Shown here in pieces: positions 8,073-15,567 of a stretch of DNA of 34,560 nt (positions within the stretch are counted from its first letter, which is position 1; each line of letters starts with the position of its first letter). Source of the stretch: an uncultured Verrucomicrobiales bacterium (GTDB taxonomy: Bacteria > Verrucomicrobiota > Verrucomicrobiia > Verrucomicrobiales > Akkermansiaceae); contig CAJQKQ010000126.1 in NCBI GenBank assembly GCA_905478925.1, positions 1 through 34,560 on the forward strand. The letters run 5' to 3'. The position numbers and the translations under genes are program-made. Under the pieces are notes generated by a model. That model did not search any database and was not told the DNA's origin. It worked only from the letters and a program-made list of their open reading frames with translations.

Positions 8073-8576
8073 TCACTTCGCAAGCGCGACTGCGATGATC
8101 AACCGGCCGCCACGCCATTCCGAACCCAGCACGTAGAGCGGGCGCCCCTGGCGCAGTTGGACATCGGTCTTGAGGATCTTTTTCCGGGCAAGCCAAAGCT
8201 CCAGATCGAGCGAGATCGAATCCTCCTCCGGCCGGGTGCGGGTTTCGAAACGGACGAGAATCTCATCGGACGGCTTGAGCGGCTGCGCCCAGTTCTCGTA
8301 GCTGCGGAAAATTTCCTGGGTGTCCGCACCCAGCGCCCGGTAATGCGCAAACCTGAGCTTTTTCTCGCTGCTGAGTCGCGTCCGCAAATCCTCCGAGATT
8401 TCCTGCGCCTTTTCCCCGGCCGCTTTCGGATCACCATCGGTCGCGAAATAAACGGTCACCACTAGGGATCCCACCTTCGCGCGACCCGGATCCTCCTGTG
8501 CGGAAAGGCGGCCTGCGGCCAATCCAATCGCGAGCGCGATCAGGAGTCCGAAAAATGATTGGAGCGTAGATCTCAT
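8073..8576 (-). CDS. Exported hypothetical protein of the sigma operon
   Basis: A 167-residue protein with a clear signal peptide (SFFGLLIALAIGLAAGRLSAQ, likely cut after SAQ). The mature part is alpha/beta and charged, with no known motif. It has one repeated theme, long beta strands such as KVGSLVVTVYFATDG and DEILVRFETRTRP. The start codon overlaps the stop of the putative anti-sigma gene (4 bases), and the DUF1573 gene follows after 25 bases. Position between anti-sigma and DUF1573 genes suggests an envelope role under sigma control; the function itself is not known. Confidence 0.75.
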   Translation of the reverse strand: MRSTLQSFFGLLIALAIGLAAGRLSAQEDPGRAKVGSLVVTVYFATDGDPKAAGEKAQEISEDLRTRLSSEKKLRFAHYRALGADTQEIFRSYENWAQPLKPSDEILVRFETRTRPEEDSISLDLELWLARKKILKTDVQLRQGRPLYVLGSEWRGGRLIIAVALAK

Positions 8577-9169
8577 TGCCTGCTGGAATTCTTATCCTGG
8601 TTGCGCCGTCCTGCGGTTCGGTCCGCCTCGCTGGCGGTAGGCACGTAAACCGTTTCCGAGAAATCAGTGGAATCCGGGATTGCGCTCACCCCCTGGAGGA
8701 CGATCACGGTGGCACCGGCATTGCTGCTGGCGAACCATTCGGCGTCCACTCCCTCTTCCGGCGTGTAGACCACCGGCGAGGCCACGGGGACGATCGCAAG
8801 CGGCGCTTGCCGATCCGTGCTCTGCCTGCCAATCCCGAAGGCGAGCACCATGCCGGCACACGCGGCGACGGGCATCAGCCACATTTTCCAGAATGGGGCG
8901 GCGGCCGGTGAAGAAGCGACGGCTTTTTCCGCAGCCTGTAGTCCCCTGATTCCCCGGTTGACGCGGCTGAGGAAAAAATCGGGATACGGTGGCTCCTCGC
9001 TGGCGGGCAGTGCCCCGGCCATCATCTTCCGGTAGCTGCGCAGTTCCTCGCGGGCGGCCAGCTGTTCCGGCATATCAGCGGCCCACGTATCCATCGCAGC
9101 GAGATCGTCGCCGGTGAGCTCGTCGTCGAGCCACAGGGCCAGCTTGGTTTCATCGGGATTCGTATTCAT
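8573..9169 (-). CDS. Putative anti-sigma factor, single membrane span
   Basis: A 198-residue protein: an N-terminal helical cytoplasmic part (LALWLDDELTGDDLAAMDTWAADMP), one membrane segment at about 95-115 (MWLMPVAACAGMVLAFGIG) and a C-terminal outer part ending in a charged tail. The layout, and the start overlapping the sigma gene by 20 bases, is typical of an anti-sigma factor that holds its sigma factor at the membrane. The LDDELTGDD stretch looks like the anti-sigma domain start, but the usual zinc motif HxxxCxxC is absent. The call rests mainly on position and topology. Confidence 0.75.
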   Translation of the reverse strand: MNTNPDETKLALWLDDELTGDDLAAMDTWAADMPEQLAAREELRSYRKMMAGALPASEEPPYPDFFLSRVNRGIRGLQAAEKAVASSPAAAPFWKMWLMPVAACAGMVLAFGIGRQSTDRQAPLAIVPVASPVVYTPEEGVDAEWFASSNAGATVIVLQGVSAIPDSTDFSETVYVPTASEADRTAGRRNQDKNSSRQ

Positions 9170-9812
9170 CTTTCAGGAGGGCTTGGAGTTTCTGGCGGGC
9201 ATAGTAAAGGCGGCTCATCACGGTGCCGAGCGTGCAGTCCATAACCTCGGCGATTTCCTTGTAAGAGAGCCCCTGGACGTCTTTCAGCACCACCGCTTCG
9301 CGGTGCTCGGCGCTGAGTTTTCCGAGTGCTTCCTCGATCTTCTCGCGCAGTTCAGTGTTGGAAAGGGCATCATCCGGCAACTCGACGAAGGATGGCGCGG
9401 TCTGCGCGGACAGGTCGATGCTGTCCCGGTTGAAAATCTCGTCGTTGAGCTCACCGGCGCTCTCAATCTTGCGTTTCCGAACCCAATCGTAGACGCTGTT
9501 GTGGGCGATCCGGAACAGCCACGTCGAAAAACGCGCCCGTGCCTCGAAGCGCGGCAGCGCCCGCCATGCCTTGACGAAGACCTCCTGGGAGAGATCCCAG
9601 GCATCCGCATCGTTTTTGACCATGTTCCTTATCATCGCGTAAATCCTGCCCTGGTGGCGGATGACAAGTGCGTCGTACGCGCGCATATCACCCTTCTGTG
9701 CCAAGCCCACCAACCGGAAATCCTCTTCGGGATCTCCCGCCATAGCATCCGTTTCAGTGGATGCGGAGGGGCTTCGCACTGGTTTTGACGGATCGCCGCT
9801 CGGCTTATTCAT
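9150..9812 (-). CDS. ECF RNA polymerase sigma factor (RpoE-like)
   Basis: A 220-residue sigma-70 family factor. Region 2 is at about 47-115 (RIYAMIRNMVKNDADAWDLSQEVFVKAW ... FSTWLFRIAHN), and region 4 at about 160-215 (LSAEHREAVVLKDVQGLSYKEIAEVMDCTLGTVMSRL), linked by an acidic stretch. The 30-residue N-terminal tail is disordered. It heads an operon with a likely anti-sigma factor, an exported protein, DUF1573 and rhodanese proteins. ECF factors usually drive their own operon; no matching promoter could be recognised in the 222 bases upstream. Confidence 0.95.
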   Translation of the reverse strand: MNKPSGDPSKPVRSPSASTETDAMAGDPEEDFRLVGLAQKGDMRAYDALVIRHQGRIYAMIRNMVKNDADAWDLSQEVFVKAWRALPRFEARARFSTWLFRIAHNSVYDWVRKRKIESAGELNDEIFNRDSIDLSAQTAPSFVELPDDALSNTELREKIEEALGKLSAEHREAVVLKDVQGLSYKEIAEVMDCTLGTVMSRLYYARQKLQALLKDEYESR

Positions 9813-9997
9813 CGGTTGTGGTGGAAAAATTCTGGGAAAACGTCCCGCCGCTAGTTTGCAGCCGGGTCAAGGCAGGCGCAATCTCAGAATAAGCCGGCAG
9901 CGCAGCATCTTGGCGCGGATCGCGGAAACCGTCATCAACCCGGCGGCACCATAGTTGCGGCACTCCCCGCCGGAATGCAGCACCGCAGCGGATTGCT

Positions 9998-10025
9998 TTT
10001 ACATTTCATGCTGCCCCGCTAGCCT
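9998..10025 (+). promoter_or_regulatory. Candidate sigma-70-type promoter for the Fur-family gene
   Basis: TTTACA at 9998-10003 (5 of 6 to the -35 consensus) and TAGCCT at 10020-10025 (3 of 6 to -10) with a 16-base spacer. Transcription would begin about 10032, only about 3 bases before the ATG at 10035, so the message would be nearly leaderless. The -10 is weak. Confidence 0.35.
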
Positions 10026-10034
10026 GCGGGGGAA

Positions 10035-10532
10035 ATGGACAGCGGGATCAAGGAACGGCTCGATGAATTCATCCGGCGAAAGGGACTAAGGCGCACCGTG
10101 CAGCGCGAGCAGATCGTCGATATTGTCTTCTCGAAGGACGAACATTTCACCGCAGACGAGCTTTTTGGACGTGTCCGCAAGGTCGACGGAGAGACCTCCC
10201 GCGCCACCGTCTACCGCACCCTCGCACTGCTGGTGGAGGCAGATCTTCTCCGCCAGATCGACCTCGGGGAGAGCCAGATTACCTACGATCCGAATTTCCT
10301 AGAAAAACCCTCGCACAACCACCTTGTCTGCATCGATTGCGGGAATATCGTGGAATTCGAGGACGGAAATGTGGACATTCAGACGGATTGCGTCACCCGC
10401 CGCCTCGGCTTCCGGACGATACGGCAGTCGATCAAGATTGAGGCAAGCTGCGAACAGCTTCGCCTCAACGGCCGCTGCCAAAATCTCATCGACTCCCGCC
10501 TCTCGGGAAAACGCCTGCGCCGCAAACGCTGA
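10035..10532 (+). CDS. Fur-family transcriptional regulator
   Basis: A 165-residue metal-responsive repressor. The winged-helix DNA-binding part has RRTVQREQIVDIV and the helix SRATVYRTLALLVEADLL. The sensing part contains HNHLVCIDCGNIVEF, giving His94, His96 and structural Cys99/Cys102. The second cysteine pair of Fur is altered: Cys139 and Cys148 are spaced by eight residues, with GRCQNL where GxCxxC is expected. It could therefore be Fur, Zur or a variant, which sequence cannot decide. The stop overlaps the mutY start by one base (TGATG), so the two are probably translated together. Confidence 0.9.
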   Translation: MDSGIKERLDEFIRRKGLRRTVQREQIVDIVFSKDEHFTADELFGRVRKVDGETSRATVYRTLALLVEADLLRQIDLGESQITYDPNFLEKPSHNHLVCIDCGNIVEFEDGNVDIQTDCVTRRLGFRTIRQSIKIEASCEQLRLNGRCQNLIDSRLSGKRLRRKR

Positions 10533-11560
10533 TGGCACTGATCAAGCCGCGCTTCGAGGGGTCCCCACTGGAAGCACCTGAGGCTTTCCGAAAAGCCCTT
10601 GGCGTTTGGTTTTCCAAGGACGGCAAGGATTTCCCATGGCGCAGGACAAGCGACCCGTATGCCATCCTGGTTTCCGAAATGATGCTCCAGCAGACCCGCG
10701 TGGCGACAGTGCTCGGCAAGGGTTATTACACGCGTTTCCTCGCTGAGTTCCCGGATGTGGGAGCGCTTGCTGCGGCGGACGACACGCGCTTGCTCAAGGC
10801 CTGGGAAGGCCTCGGCTACTACCGCCGCGCAAGAATGCTACGAGACGCTGCAAGCGCCGTGCTGGACATCCACCGCGGCGTTTTCCCGTCTGGGGAAAAG
10901 GAGTTGCTCGCACTCCCGGGCATCGGCCCCTACACGGCCGCCGCCCTGCTTTCCTTCTCCTTCGGAAAGCCCTCGGCGCTCGTCGACGGGAACGTCTCAC
11001 GAGTCCTTTCCAGGCTGATGGACGACCCGGCGACCATCGATTCAGCCGCAACCATCAAACAGCACCGAAAATGGGCGCTTTCTCTATGCAATTCGGAAGA
11101 CCCAAGGAGGCACCACTACGCCATGATGGAGTTGGGGCAGACCATCTGCCGCCCGGGTAGCCCGCTTTGCGAAATGTGCCCCGTGACCCGTTTCTGCAAA
11201 GCCAGGGAACCCGAAAACCTGCCGGTGAAAAAGAAAGCCCCGGCCGTCACGAAAATCACTGAATATGCCATCTGGTGCCGCGATGCCACCGGACGCATCC
11301 TCCTTCACTGCGAATCCGGAAGCCGCCGCAAGGGGCTTTGGAAGCTGCCCCTGCGGAGCGCCGAATCCTGCTCCGCTCTGAAAATGATTTTCGACACCAC
11401 CTACCCGATCACCCGCTACAAGGTTCACCTAAAAGTCCATGAAGCCGAAACGGAGCCGCCCGCAAATGGTGAGGAATGGATCGCCCCAGAGCGGCTCGGT
11501 TCGCTGCCGGTCGCCGCACCCTTTCGGAAAGCCCTCAACCGATTGTTGTCGGATTTTTGA
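10532..11560 (+). CDS. mutY: A/G-specific adenine glycosylase (MutY)
   Basis: Removes adenine mispaired with 8-oxoguanine. The 342-residue length fits MutY. Catalytic Glu49 in SEMMLQQT, the helix-hairpin-helix LPGIGPYTAAALL, Asp152 in VDGNVSRVL, and the iron-sulfur Cys206-x6-Cys213-x2-Cys216-x5-Cys222 are all present. A C-terminal NUDIX-like 8-oxoG recognition domain follows (TEYAIWCRDATGRILLHC ... GLWKLP). It shares a one-base overlap with the Fur-family gene, so an iron or redox signal may affect both; this is inference. Confidence 0.95.
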   Translation: MALIKPRFEGSPLEAPEAFRKALGVWFSKDGKDFPWRRTSDPYAILVSEMMLQQTRVATVLGKGYYTRFLAEFPDVGALAAADDTRLLKAWEGLGYYRRARMLRDAASAVLDIHRGVFPSGEKELLALPGIGPYTAAALLSFSFGKPSALVDGNVSRVLSRLMDDPATIDSAATIKQHRKWALSLCNSEDPRRHHYAMMELGQTICRPGSPLCEMCPVTRFCKAREPENLPVKKKAPAVTKITEYAIWCRDATGRILLHCESGSRRKGLWKLPLRSAESCSALKMIFDTTYPITRYKVHLKVHEAETEPPANGEEWIAPERLGSLPVAAPFRKALNRLLSDF

Positions 11561-11587
11561 AATCATATGTGACTCAATCCCGTAGCT

Positions 11588-12376
11588 ATGGTTTCCTCTC
11601 TGCGGATGGTTAGACTTTACCTGATATCGGGCGCAACGCTCTTCGGCCTCTTCCTCTTGGCGTGTGCCCCGGTTCCTCGCATGCCACCGGGCGGCGCGGC
11701 GATTCCCGGCGAGACCACGCGGCAGATTGTCAAAGAACGACTTTCCGCCGTAGTCGTCACCTCCCGCAATGAGCTGGGCAGCTGGGTCAACAAGCGCTTT
11801 TCCATCTCGGAAGCGCCCGGCGATGCCGACGGTGGGTCGGCGGCGCCGATCACCCATGACGGATATTTCCTTACAGCGGATCACGTTCTTGCCCGCTCAG
11901 AAGACAAAAATGTGTTCATCATCTATGGAAACGGCGGCGGCATTGTAACCGAGAAGGCACGTATCGTATGGTGCTCCTACTCCGATGATCTCGCGCTGCT
12001 CCACGTCCCACGAAAAACCCCCTATTACTACGACTGGACCCCTCCGGGAGAGTGGCTCGTGACTGGCCACGGAATCATACACGGCGGTATGGCCACCGGC
12101 TTCCGCACAGAGCCCGGCAGGCTCCGCACCGCCCTCTCGCCGGAAGGTATGTTCACCGGCAACAGGCCGTTCAAGATCGACATCCCCCTCCAGCCGGGTG
12201 ACAGCGGGGGTCCCGTCGTTGATGCCTTCGGCAAGCTTATCGGCATCAATTCCGCCGTAGAATTCCTCGTCCCGCTCGAAACCGCGATTTTCATCGACTC
12301 AGAAGGGAACCGCCCGAACACGGCAAAAATCGACAACATCATCGAGAAAGACCGGAAACGCCGCGCCGCGCACTGA
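11588..12376 (+). CDS. Trypsin-like serine protease lipoprotein
   Basis: A 262-residue protein with a lipoprotein signal (LFGLFLLACAP, Cys26) and a chymotrypsin-like domain. The catalytic triad is visible: His99 in TADHVL, Asp134 in SDDLALLHV and Ser206 in LQPGDSGGPVV. HtrA-like proteases share this domain but no PDZ domain follows here, so it is a protease domain alone. The start may instead be the second Met (residue 7, at 11606). It would act in the periplasm or at the outer membrane. The next gene follows after 12 bases. Substrates are unknown. Confidence 0.88.
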   Translation: MVSSLRMVRLYLISGATLFGLFLLACAPVPRMPPGGAAIPGETTRQIVKERLSAVVVTSRNELGSWVNKRFSISEAPGDADGGSAAPITHDGYFLTADHVLARSEDKNVFIIYGNGGGIVTEKARIVWCSYSDDLALLHVPRKTPYYYDWTPPGEWLVTGHGIIHGGMATGFRTEPGRLRTALSPEGMFTGNRPFKIDIPLQPGDSGGPVVDAFGKLIGINSAVEFLVPLETAIFIDSEGNRPNTAKIDNIIEKDRKRRAAH

Positions 12377-12388
12377 TTCACGCACCTG

Positions 12389-12805
12389 ATGATGCTGATC
12401 GCATTAAAAACGCTCACCTGCCTCTCCGCATTCAACCTTTTCTGCGGCTCCTGTTCATCCGTCGGAAATTCCGCATTCCTCGGTAGCACCTCAGCCGCCG
12501 CGAACGACCACATCATGTTCGTCCGGCAGAACCCGCCCACATTCGGATTCCAGCGCCTCACCGCCCTTTCCGTCCGCTACCCGGACCTCGGGGTTTTCAT
12601 CGGCCAGCAAGGCTGTCCCGACTTCCTGGCGGAAACCAACAAGAGCGGCAACCGCTACCAGATCCTCTACTACCTAGAATCCCGCAAGGCCTTCGCCTGC
12701 CGCAGTGGCTCAGGAAACTCCCGGCAGGTCGAATTTTCGGGACCCTACCCTGTCACCGAAAACGAACACCGCACACTTTCCGAGCTCCGGGGCACCTCCG
12801 ACTGA
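12389..12805 (+). CDS. Exported hypothetical protein
   Basis: A 138-residue protein with an N-terminal hydrophobic segment (MLIALKTLTCLSAFNLFCGSC) that looks like a signal; the cysteine motif is a poor lipobox. The rest (DHIMFVRQNPPTFGFQRLTALSVRYPDLGVFIGQQG ... YQILYYLESRKAFACRSGSG) has several aromatic strands and no known motif. It lies 12 bases after the protease gene and is probably co-transcribed; a link with the protease, such as substrate or inhibitor, cannot be shown. Two ATG codons stand at the start; I use the first. Confidence 0.65.
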   Translation: MMLIALKTLTCLSAFNLFCGSCSSVGNSAFLGSTSAAANDHIMFVRQNPPTFGFQRLTALSVRYPDLGVFIGQQGCPDFLAETNKSGNRYQILYYLESRKAFACRSGSGNSRQVEFSGPYPVTENEHRTLSELRGTSD

Positions 12806-12971
12806 AGCCTTGTGTATCCTCCGCTGTTTTCTTGTCCCAGCCGAAGAATTCGCTTGCTTCGGCCATTGCCGATTCTACCTTTTCTGAACCTCGGACGATT
12901 TATCGCCCTTGGGATACAAACTGGGCGCTTGCCCGAACATACCAAAAACCAAACATAAATAATACAAAACA

Positions 12972-13673
12972 ATGAAAACCAACCTAAAAACAAGACGCGG
13001 CTTCACTCTGGTGGAGCTACTCGTCGTCATCGTGATCATCGCATCACTCGCCGGACTCACCGCCCCCATGATCATCCGCCAACGCAAAAAAGCCGACCAG
13101 ACCCAGGCCGTAAATAATGCGCGTCAGATCGGCCTTGCGATGTTCGAGTTCGAAACGGAATACGGTCGTTTCCCGGATTCAAATTCCGCCGCTGAGGTGA
13201 CGCTCAACACGGAAACCACGATTCCCATGACCGGCACCGATTCGAACTCTTACTTCCGTCAGCTGATGGGAGCGGGTTATACCCTGTCGGAAGCCATGTT
13301 CTATGCAAAGGTTCCCGGTTCGAAGAAGCCTGACGGTAACATCGAAGGCACAAGCGCGCTTGATATAGGCGAAGTCGGCTTCGGTTACATTCTTGCGGGA
13401 ACGAACGGCATCAGCACCGCAGGCAACCCTGCCCGCCCCTATGTTGTGACTCCGCTCCTCGGAACTTCCGGCGACCAGTTCGACAAGGATCCGTTCGATG
13501 GCAAAGCCGTTATCCTCCGTATCGACAACAGCGTTACCTCGCTCCAGATTCTTCCTTCCACCAAGAAGATCAATCTCTCGCCGGGCAATGACCTGCTCAA
13601 GACCGGTCCCAGCACCGTCTGGGGCGACTCAACCACAGGCACACCGACCATCGCATTCCCCAAGCTTAACTAA
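12972..13673 (+). CDS. Type II secretion/type IV pilus-like pseudopilin (PulG-type)
   Basis: A 233-residue protein with the type III signal (prepilin) sequence RRGFTLVELLVVIVIIASLAG: cleavage is expected between Gly and Phe, with Glu at position 5 of the mature chain. This puts the protein in the inner membrane and in a pseudopilus or similar fibre. The remaining part has the extended PulG-like C-terminal region (AVNNARQIGLAMFEFETEYGRFPDS). Verrucomicrobia carry many such proteins. There is no evident Shine-Dalgarno sequence; the leader is AT-rich. A strong terminator follows 25 bases after the stop, so it is likely a single-gene unit. No secretion gene is adjacent. Confidence 0.9.
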   Translation: MKTNLKTRRGFTLVELLVVIVIIASLAGLTAPMIIRQRKKADQTQAVNNARQIGLAMFEFETEYGRFPDSNSAAEVTLNTETTIPMTGTDSNSYFRQLMGAGYTLSEAMFYAKVPGSKKPDGNIEGTSALDIGEVGFGYILAGTNGISTAGNPARPYVVTPLLGTSGDQFDKDPFDGKAVILRIDNSVTSLQILPSTKKINLSPGNDLLKTGPSTVWGDSTTGTPTIAFPKLN

Positions 13674-13698
13674 GCATCCGGGATAGATACCAAATTCC

Positions 13699-13733
13699 AA
13701 ACCGGGCGGCCTAACGGTCGCCCGGTTTTTTTT
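13699..13733 (+). terminator. Intrinsic terminator of the pseudopilin gene
   Basis: The arms AAACCGGGCG (13699-13708) and CGCCCGGTTT (13719-13728) form a 10-base-pair stem. The loop GCCTAACGGT can pair further at its base, leaving a TAAC tip. A run of eight T follows the stem from 13726 to 13733. Confidence 0.95.
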
Positions 13734-13785
13734 GTTTGCGCGCGCAACCTTCCTCGCCGAGGCAGTAGCAAGCACCTCACGAAAC

Positions 13786-14187
13786 ATGTCAGAAGAGAAA
13801 ATCTCACCGTCATTCATGCCTTACCCGGTCTCCACCTTGAGTCCGAAGATCGTCCCCACCGATCTCAGCTCCTTCAAGTCCAGAGGCATCTCGGAAGTCG
13901 AGCGCGGGCTTCAACAGAAGCTCACCGAAATCCGTGAAACCTACCTCGCCGCCATCGACCATTTCAACTGGAACAAGCTCATCTATGAGGCCGACATCAA
14001 CTTCGAGCCCATCATCGGCCAGACCTACCACCTCTACGAGGCCCGCGGCCGCAAGCTCCTCTCCATGATAGCCCCCGACCAATGGCACCACAAGCACCTC
14101 GCCACCGTCCGCCTGAATGTCGACAGGCAATGGAAGCTTGAGAATCTTTCAGAAGAAATCGACCAAAAGTCGCTCTTCGAAGTCTGA
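13786..14187 (+). CDS. DUF2452-family protein
   Basis: A 133-residue cytoplasmic protein. The start at 13786 (MSEEKISPSF) is chosen because the frame upstream of it overlaps the pseudopilin terminator. It matches the DUF2452 pattern: a helical stretch (GLQQKLTEIRETYLAAIDHFNWNKLIYEAD), then INFEPIIGQTYHLYEARGRKLLSMIAPDQW. The role of this family is not established. It is followed by a hairpin that serves the convergent rpmA side. There is no clear Shine-Dalgarno sequence in front of the start. Confidence 0.8.
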   Translation: MSEEKISPSFMPYPVSTLSPKIVPTDLSSFKSRGISEVERGLQQKLTEIRETYLAAIDHFNWNKLIYEADINFEPIIGQTYHLYEARGRKLLSMIAPDQWHHKHLATVRLNVDRQWKLENLSEEIDQKSLFEV

Positions 14188-14205
14188 TTATCTAATTCAC
14201 TCCAT

Positions 14206-14236
14206 AAAAAAAGCCTCCGGAGTTTATCCGGAGGCT
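14206..14236 (-). terminator. Intrinsic terminator of rplU-rpmA
   Basis: The perfect 9-base arms GCCTCCGGA (14213-14221) and TCCGGAGGC (14227-14235) enclose a 5-base loop. On the minus strand the stem is followed by seven T (A7 at 14206-14212 on plus). It may also slow plus-strand transcription from the DUF2452 gene, though there the U-run is missing. Confidence 0.93.
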
Positions 14237-14254
14237 CTTAGAAAATGTCTTAAA

Positions 14255-14509
14255 TCAGTTCGCTGCTGCTTCAACCACATTGACGCGGCGTCCTTCCTTA
14301 TCGAAGAACACATGACCGTCGGTCATTGCGAAGAGTGTGTGATCCTTGCCGCAGCCAACTCCCTTGCCGGGATGCACCTTGGTGCCACGCTGGCGAATGA
14401 TGATATTGCCAGCAATGACGACCTCGCCGCCGAATTTTTTCACGCCGAGGCGTTTGCTGCGTGAGTCGCGTCCGTTCTTGACGGAACCTTGTCCTTTTTT
14501 ATGAGCCAT
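14255..14509 (-). CDS. rpmA: 50S ribosomal protein L27
   Basis: The 84-residue length and sequence are typical of bL27: it starts [28 protein letters not shown] and has the conserved [25 protein letters not shown]. The basic N-terminus reaches the peptidyl transferase centre. It has no N-terminal cleavable extension, as is common outside Firmicutes. It lies 24 bases after rplU and before a strong terminator, so the pair forms a two-gene operon, the usual bacterial arrangement. The GTPase gene obgE, often next to it, is not here. Confidence 0.98.
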   Translation of the reverse strand: MAHKKGQGSVKNGRDSRSKRLGVKKFGGEVVIAGNIIIRQRGTKVHPGKGVGCGKDHTLFAMTDGHVFFDKEGRRVNVVEAAAN

Positions 14510-14533
14510 GAAATTTGGTCGGTTGAAATTGGA

Positions 14534-14845
14534 TTAGCCAATGGAGGTGATCTCCAACTTGGTCATGTGGCGGCGGTAGCCCTTGGTCTTGTGGAAGCCC
14601 TTGCGGCGCTTGAACTTGAAAGCGATACCCTTCGGCCCGCGGAACTGGTCGATCACTTTCGCTCTCACACCTGCACCGTCGATGAACGGCGCACCGATGG
14701 TCACGCTATCACCTTCGCCACGGAGGAGAACCTCGGTGAATTCAATTTCGGAATCGACTTCAACATCGAGCTTCTCGACGTCGAGTTGGTCGCCTTCTTG
14801 GACGCGGTATTGTTTACCGCCTGTTTTAATTACTGCGTAGGCCAT
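14534..14845 (-). CDS. rplU: 50S ribosomal protein L21
   Basis: The 103-residue length and sequence match bL21: MAYAVIKTGGKQYRVQEGDQLDVEKL at the N-terminus, and the C-terminal signature KFKRRKGFHKTKGYRRHMTKLEI that contacts 23S rRNA. It is the first gene of the rplU-rpmA operon. Its promoter must lie in the 227-base divergent region with the Fur-like gene at 15073. TTGCAC (plus-strand complement near 14910) is a possible -35 element, but no clear -10 follows. Confidence 0.98.
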   Translation of the reverse strand: MAYAVIKTGGKQYRVQEGDQLDVEKLDVEVDSEIEFTEVLLRGEGDSVTIGAPFIDGAGVRAKVIDQFRGPKGIAFKFKRRKGFHKTKGYRRHMTKLEITSIG

Positions 14846-15021
14846 GGCCGTTTAGGGAAAAGTTTGTCCGCCAACGGGCGGGCGGGGAATCCACCACGTA
14901 TCAACCCGGCGTGCAAGGATTTTTTGATCGTTTTCCAAAATCCCTCAAAAAATAACGATGTCAGCCTATTACTTACCGTAAACTCGATCCAGAACGGTGA
15001 TTCCCAGCCAGAACCGAACTT

Positions 15022-15062
15022 AATTAGAATAGTTCTTGATCTAAACAAGAATGATTCTAATT
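15022..15062. promoter_or_regulatory. 41-bp palindromic operator upstream of the Irr-like regulator and suf genes
   Basis: An inverted repeat centred on 15042. The outer arms AATTAGAAT (15022-15030) and ATTCTAATT (15054-15062) match perfectly. The inner arms TTCTTG (15033-15038) and CAAGAA (15046-15051) also match, with two unmatched bases between them on each side. Each half resembles a 7-1-7 Fur-superfamily box (for example CAAGAAT-G-ATTCTAA), so two protein dimers could bind. It ends 10 bases before the start codon at 15073 and must cover the promoter, which fits autoregulation and suf control. Confidence 0.8.
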
Positions 15063-15072
15063 TTCCGGTGCG

Positions 15073-15492
15073 ATGACAACACAACCGTCACAAATCCAAC
15101 CCACTGGCATCCCGGAGGAAATCAACGGCCTCCGCATGACTCGCCAGCGCCAGGAAGTCTACCGTTTCCTCATGGGGGAACAGTCCCATCCCACCGCAAA
15201 CGAGGTATTCATACGGATCAAGGAAGCCCTCCCCAACGTATCCCTTGCCACTGTCTACAACTGCCTCGAAGCCCTCGTGCAGCACAAGATCGTTCGCCAG
15301 GTCAATTTCGACCGCGAACCTTCCCGCTACTGCCCGAATCTTGACGAACACGGCCATTTCCACGACGAAACCACCGGCACCATCCACGACGTAAAATTCA
15401 AGCCCGGAATCAAGCTCACCGACCTTCTCGACCTCCCACCAAACACCGTCATCAAAGACATCGAGATCACCCTCCGCGGCCAACTCGCCTAA
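15073..15492 (+). CDS. Cysteine-poor Fur-family regulator, Irr/PerR-like
   Basis: A 139-residue Fur-superfamily repressor: winged helix with RMTRQRQEVYRFL and recognition helix VSLATVYNCLEAL, and metal site HGHFHDETTG (residues 93-102). At the two places where Fur and PerR have the first zinc-binding cysteine pair it has Asp98 and Thr101, and the second pair is absent; the chain ends soon after. Lack of structural cysteines is a feature of Irr and related Fur members. In alpha-proteobacteria Irr regulates suf genes, so control of the following sufCBD operon is the natural inference. The signal (iron, haem or peroxide) is not decided by sequence. Confidence 0.88.
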   Translation: MTTQPSQIQPTGIPEEINGLRMTRQRQEVYRFLMGEQSHPTANEVFIRIKEALPNVSLATVYNCLEALVQHKIVRQVNFDREPSRYCPNLDEHGHFHDETTGTIHDVKFKPGIKLTDLLDLPPNTVIKDIEITLRGQLA

Positions 15493-15567
15493 ACTTCAAC
15501 TCTCTCGATCTGCGTTTGCTCTGCCCGTTGGGTGCATCTGCGGTTAAACTCTTCTTCACAACCCAAG

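Noticed and set aside
8710..8725. Sigma-54-like sequence TGGCACCGGCATTGCT
   Set aside because: It has the right spacing but lies inside the anti-sigma gene on the opposite strand, with no suitable gene downstream on that strand.
12820..12900. Hairpin GCCGAAG/CTTCGGC as terminator of the gene at 12389
   Set aside because: The 7-base stem has no T-run after it, so I do not call a terminator.
15022..15062. The suf palindrome as a terminator
   Set aside because: No gene ends before it on either strand within 170 bases, the stem is interrupted and AT-rich, and it lies directly at a start codon; an operator fits better.
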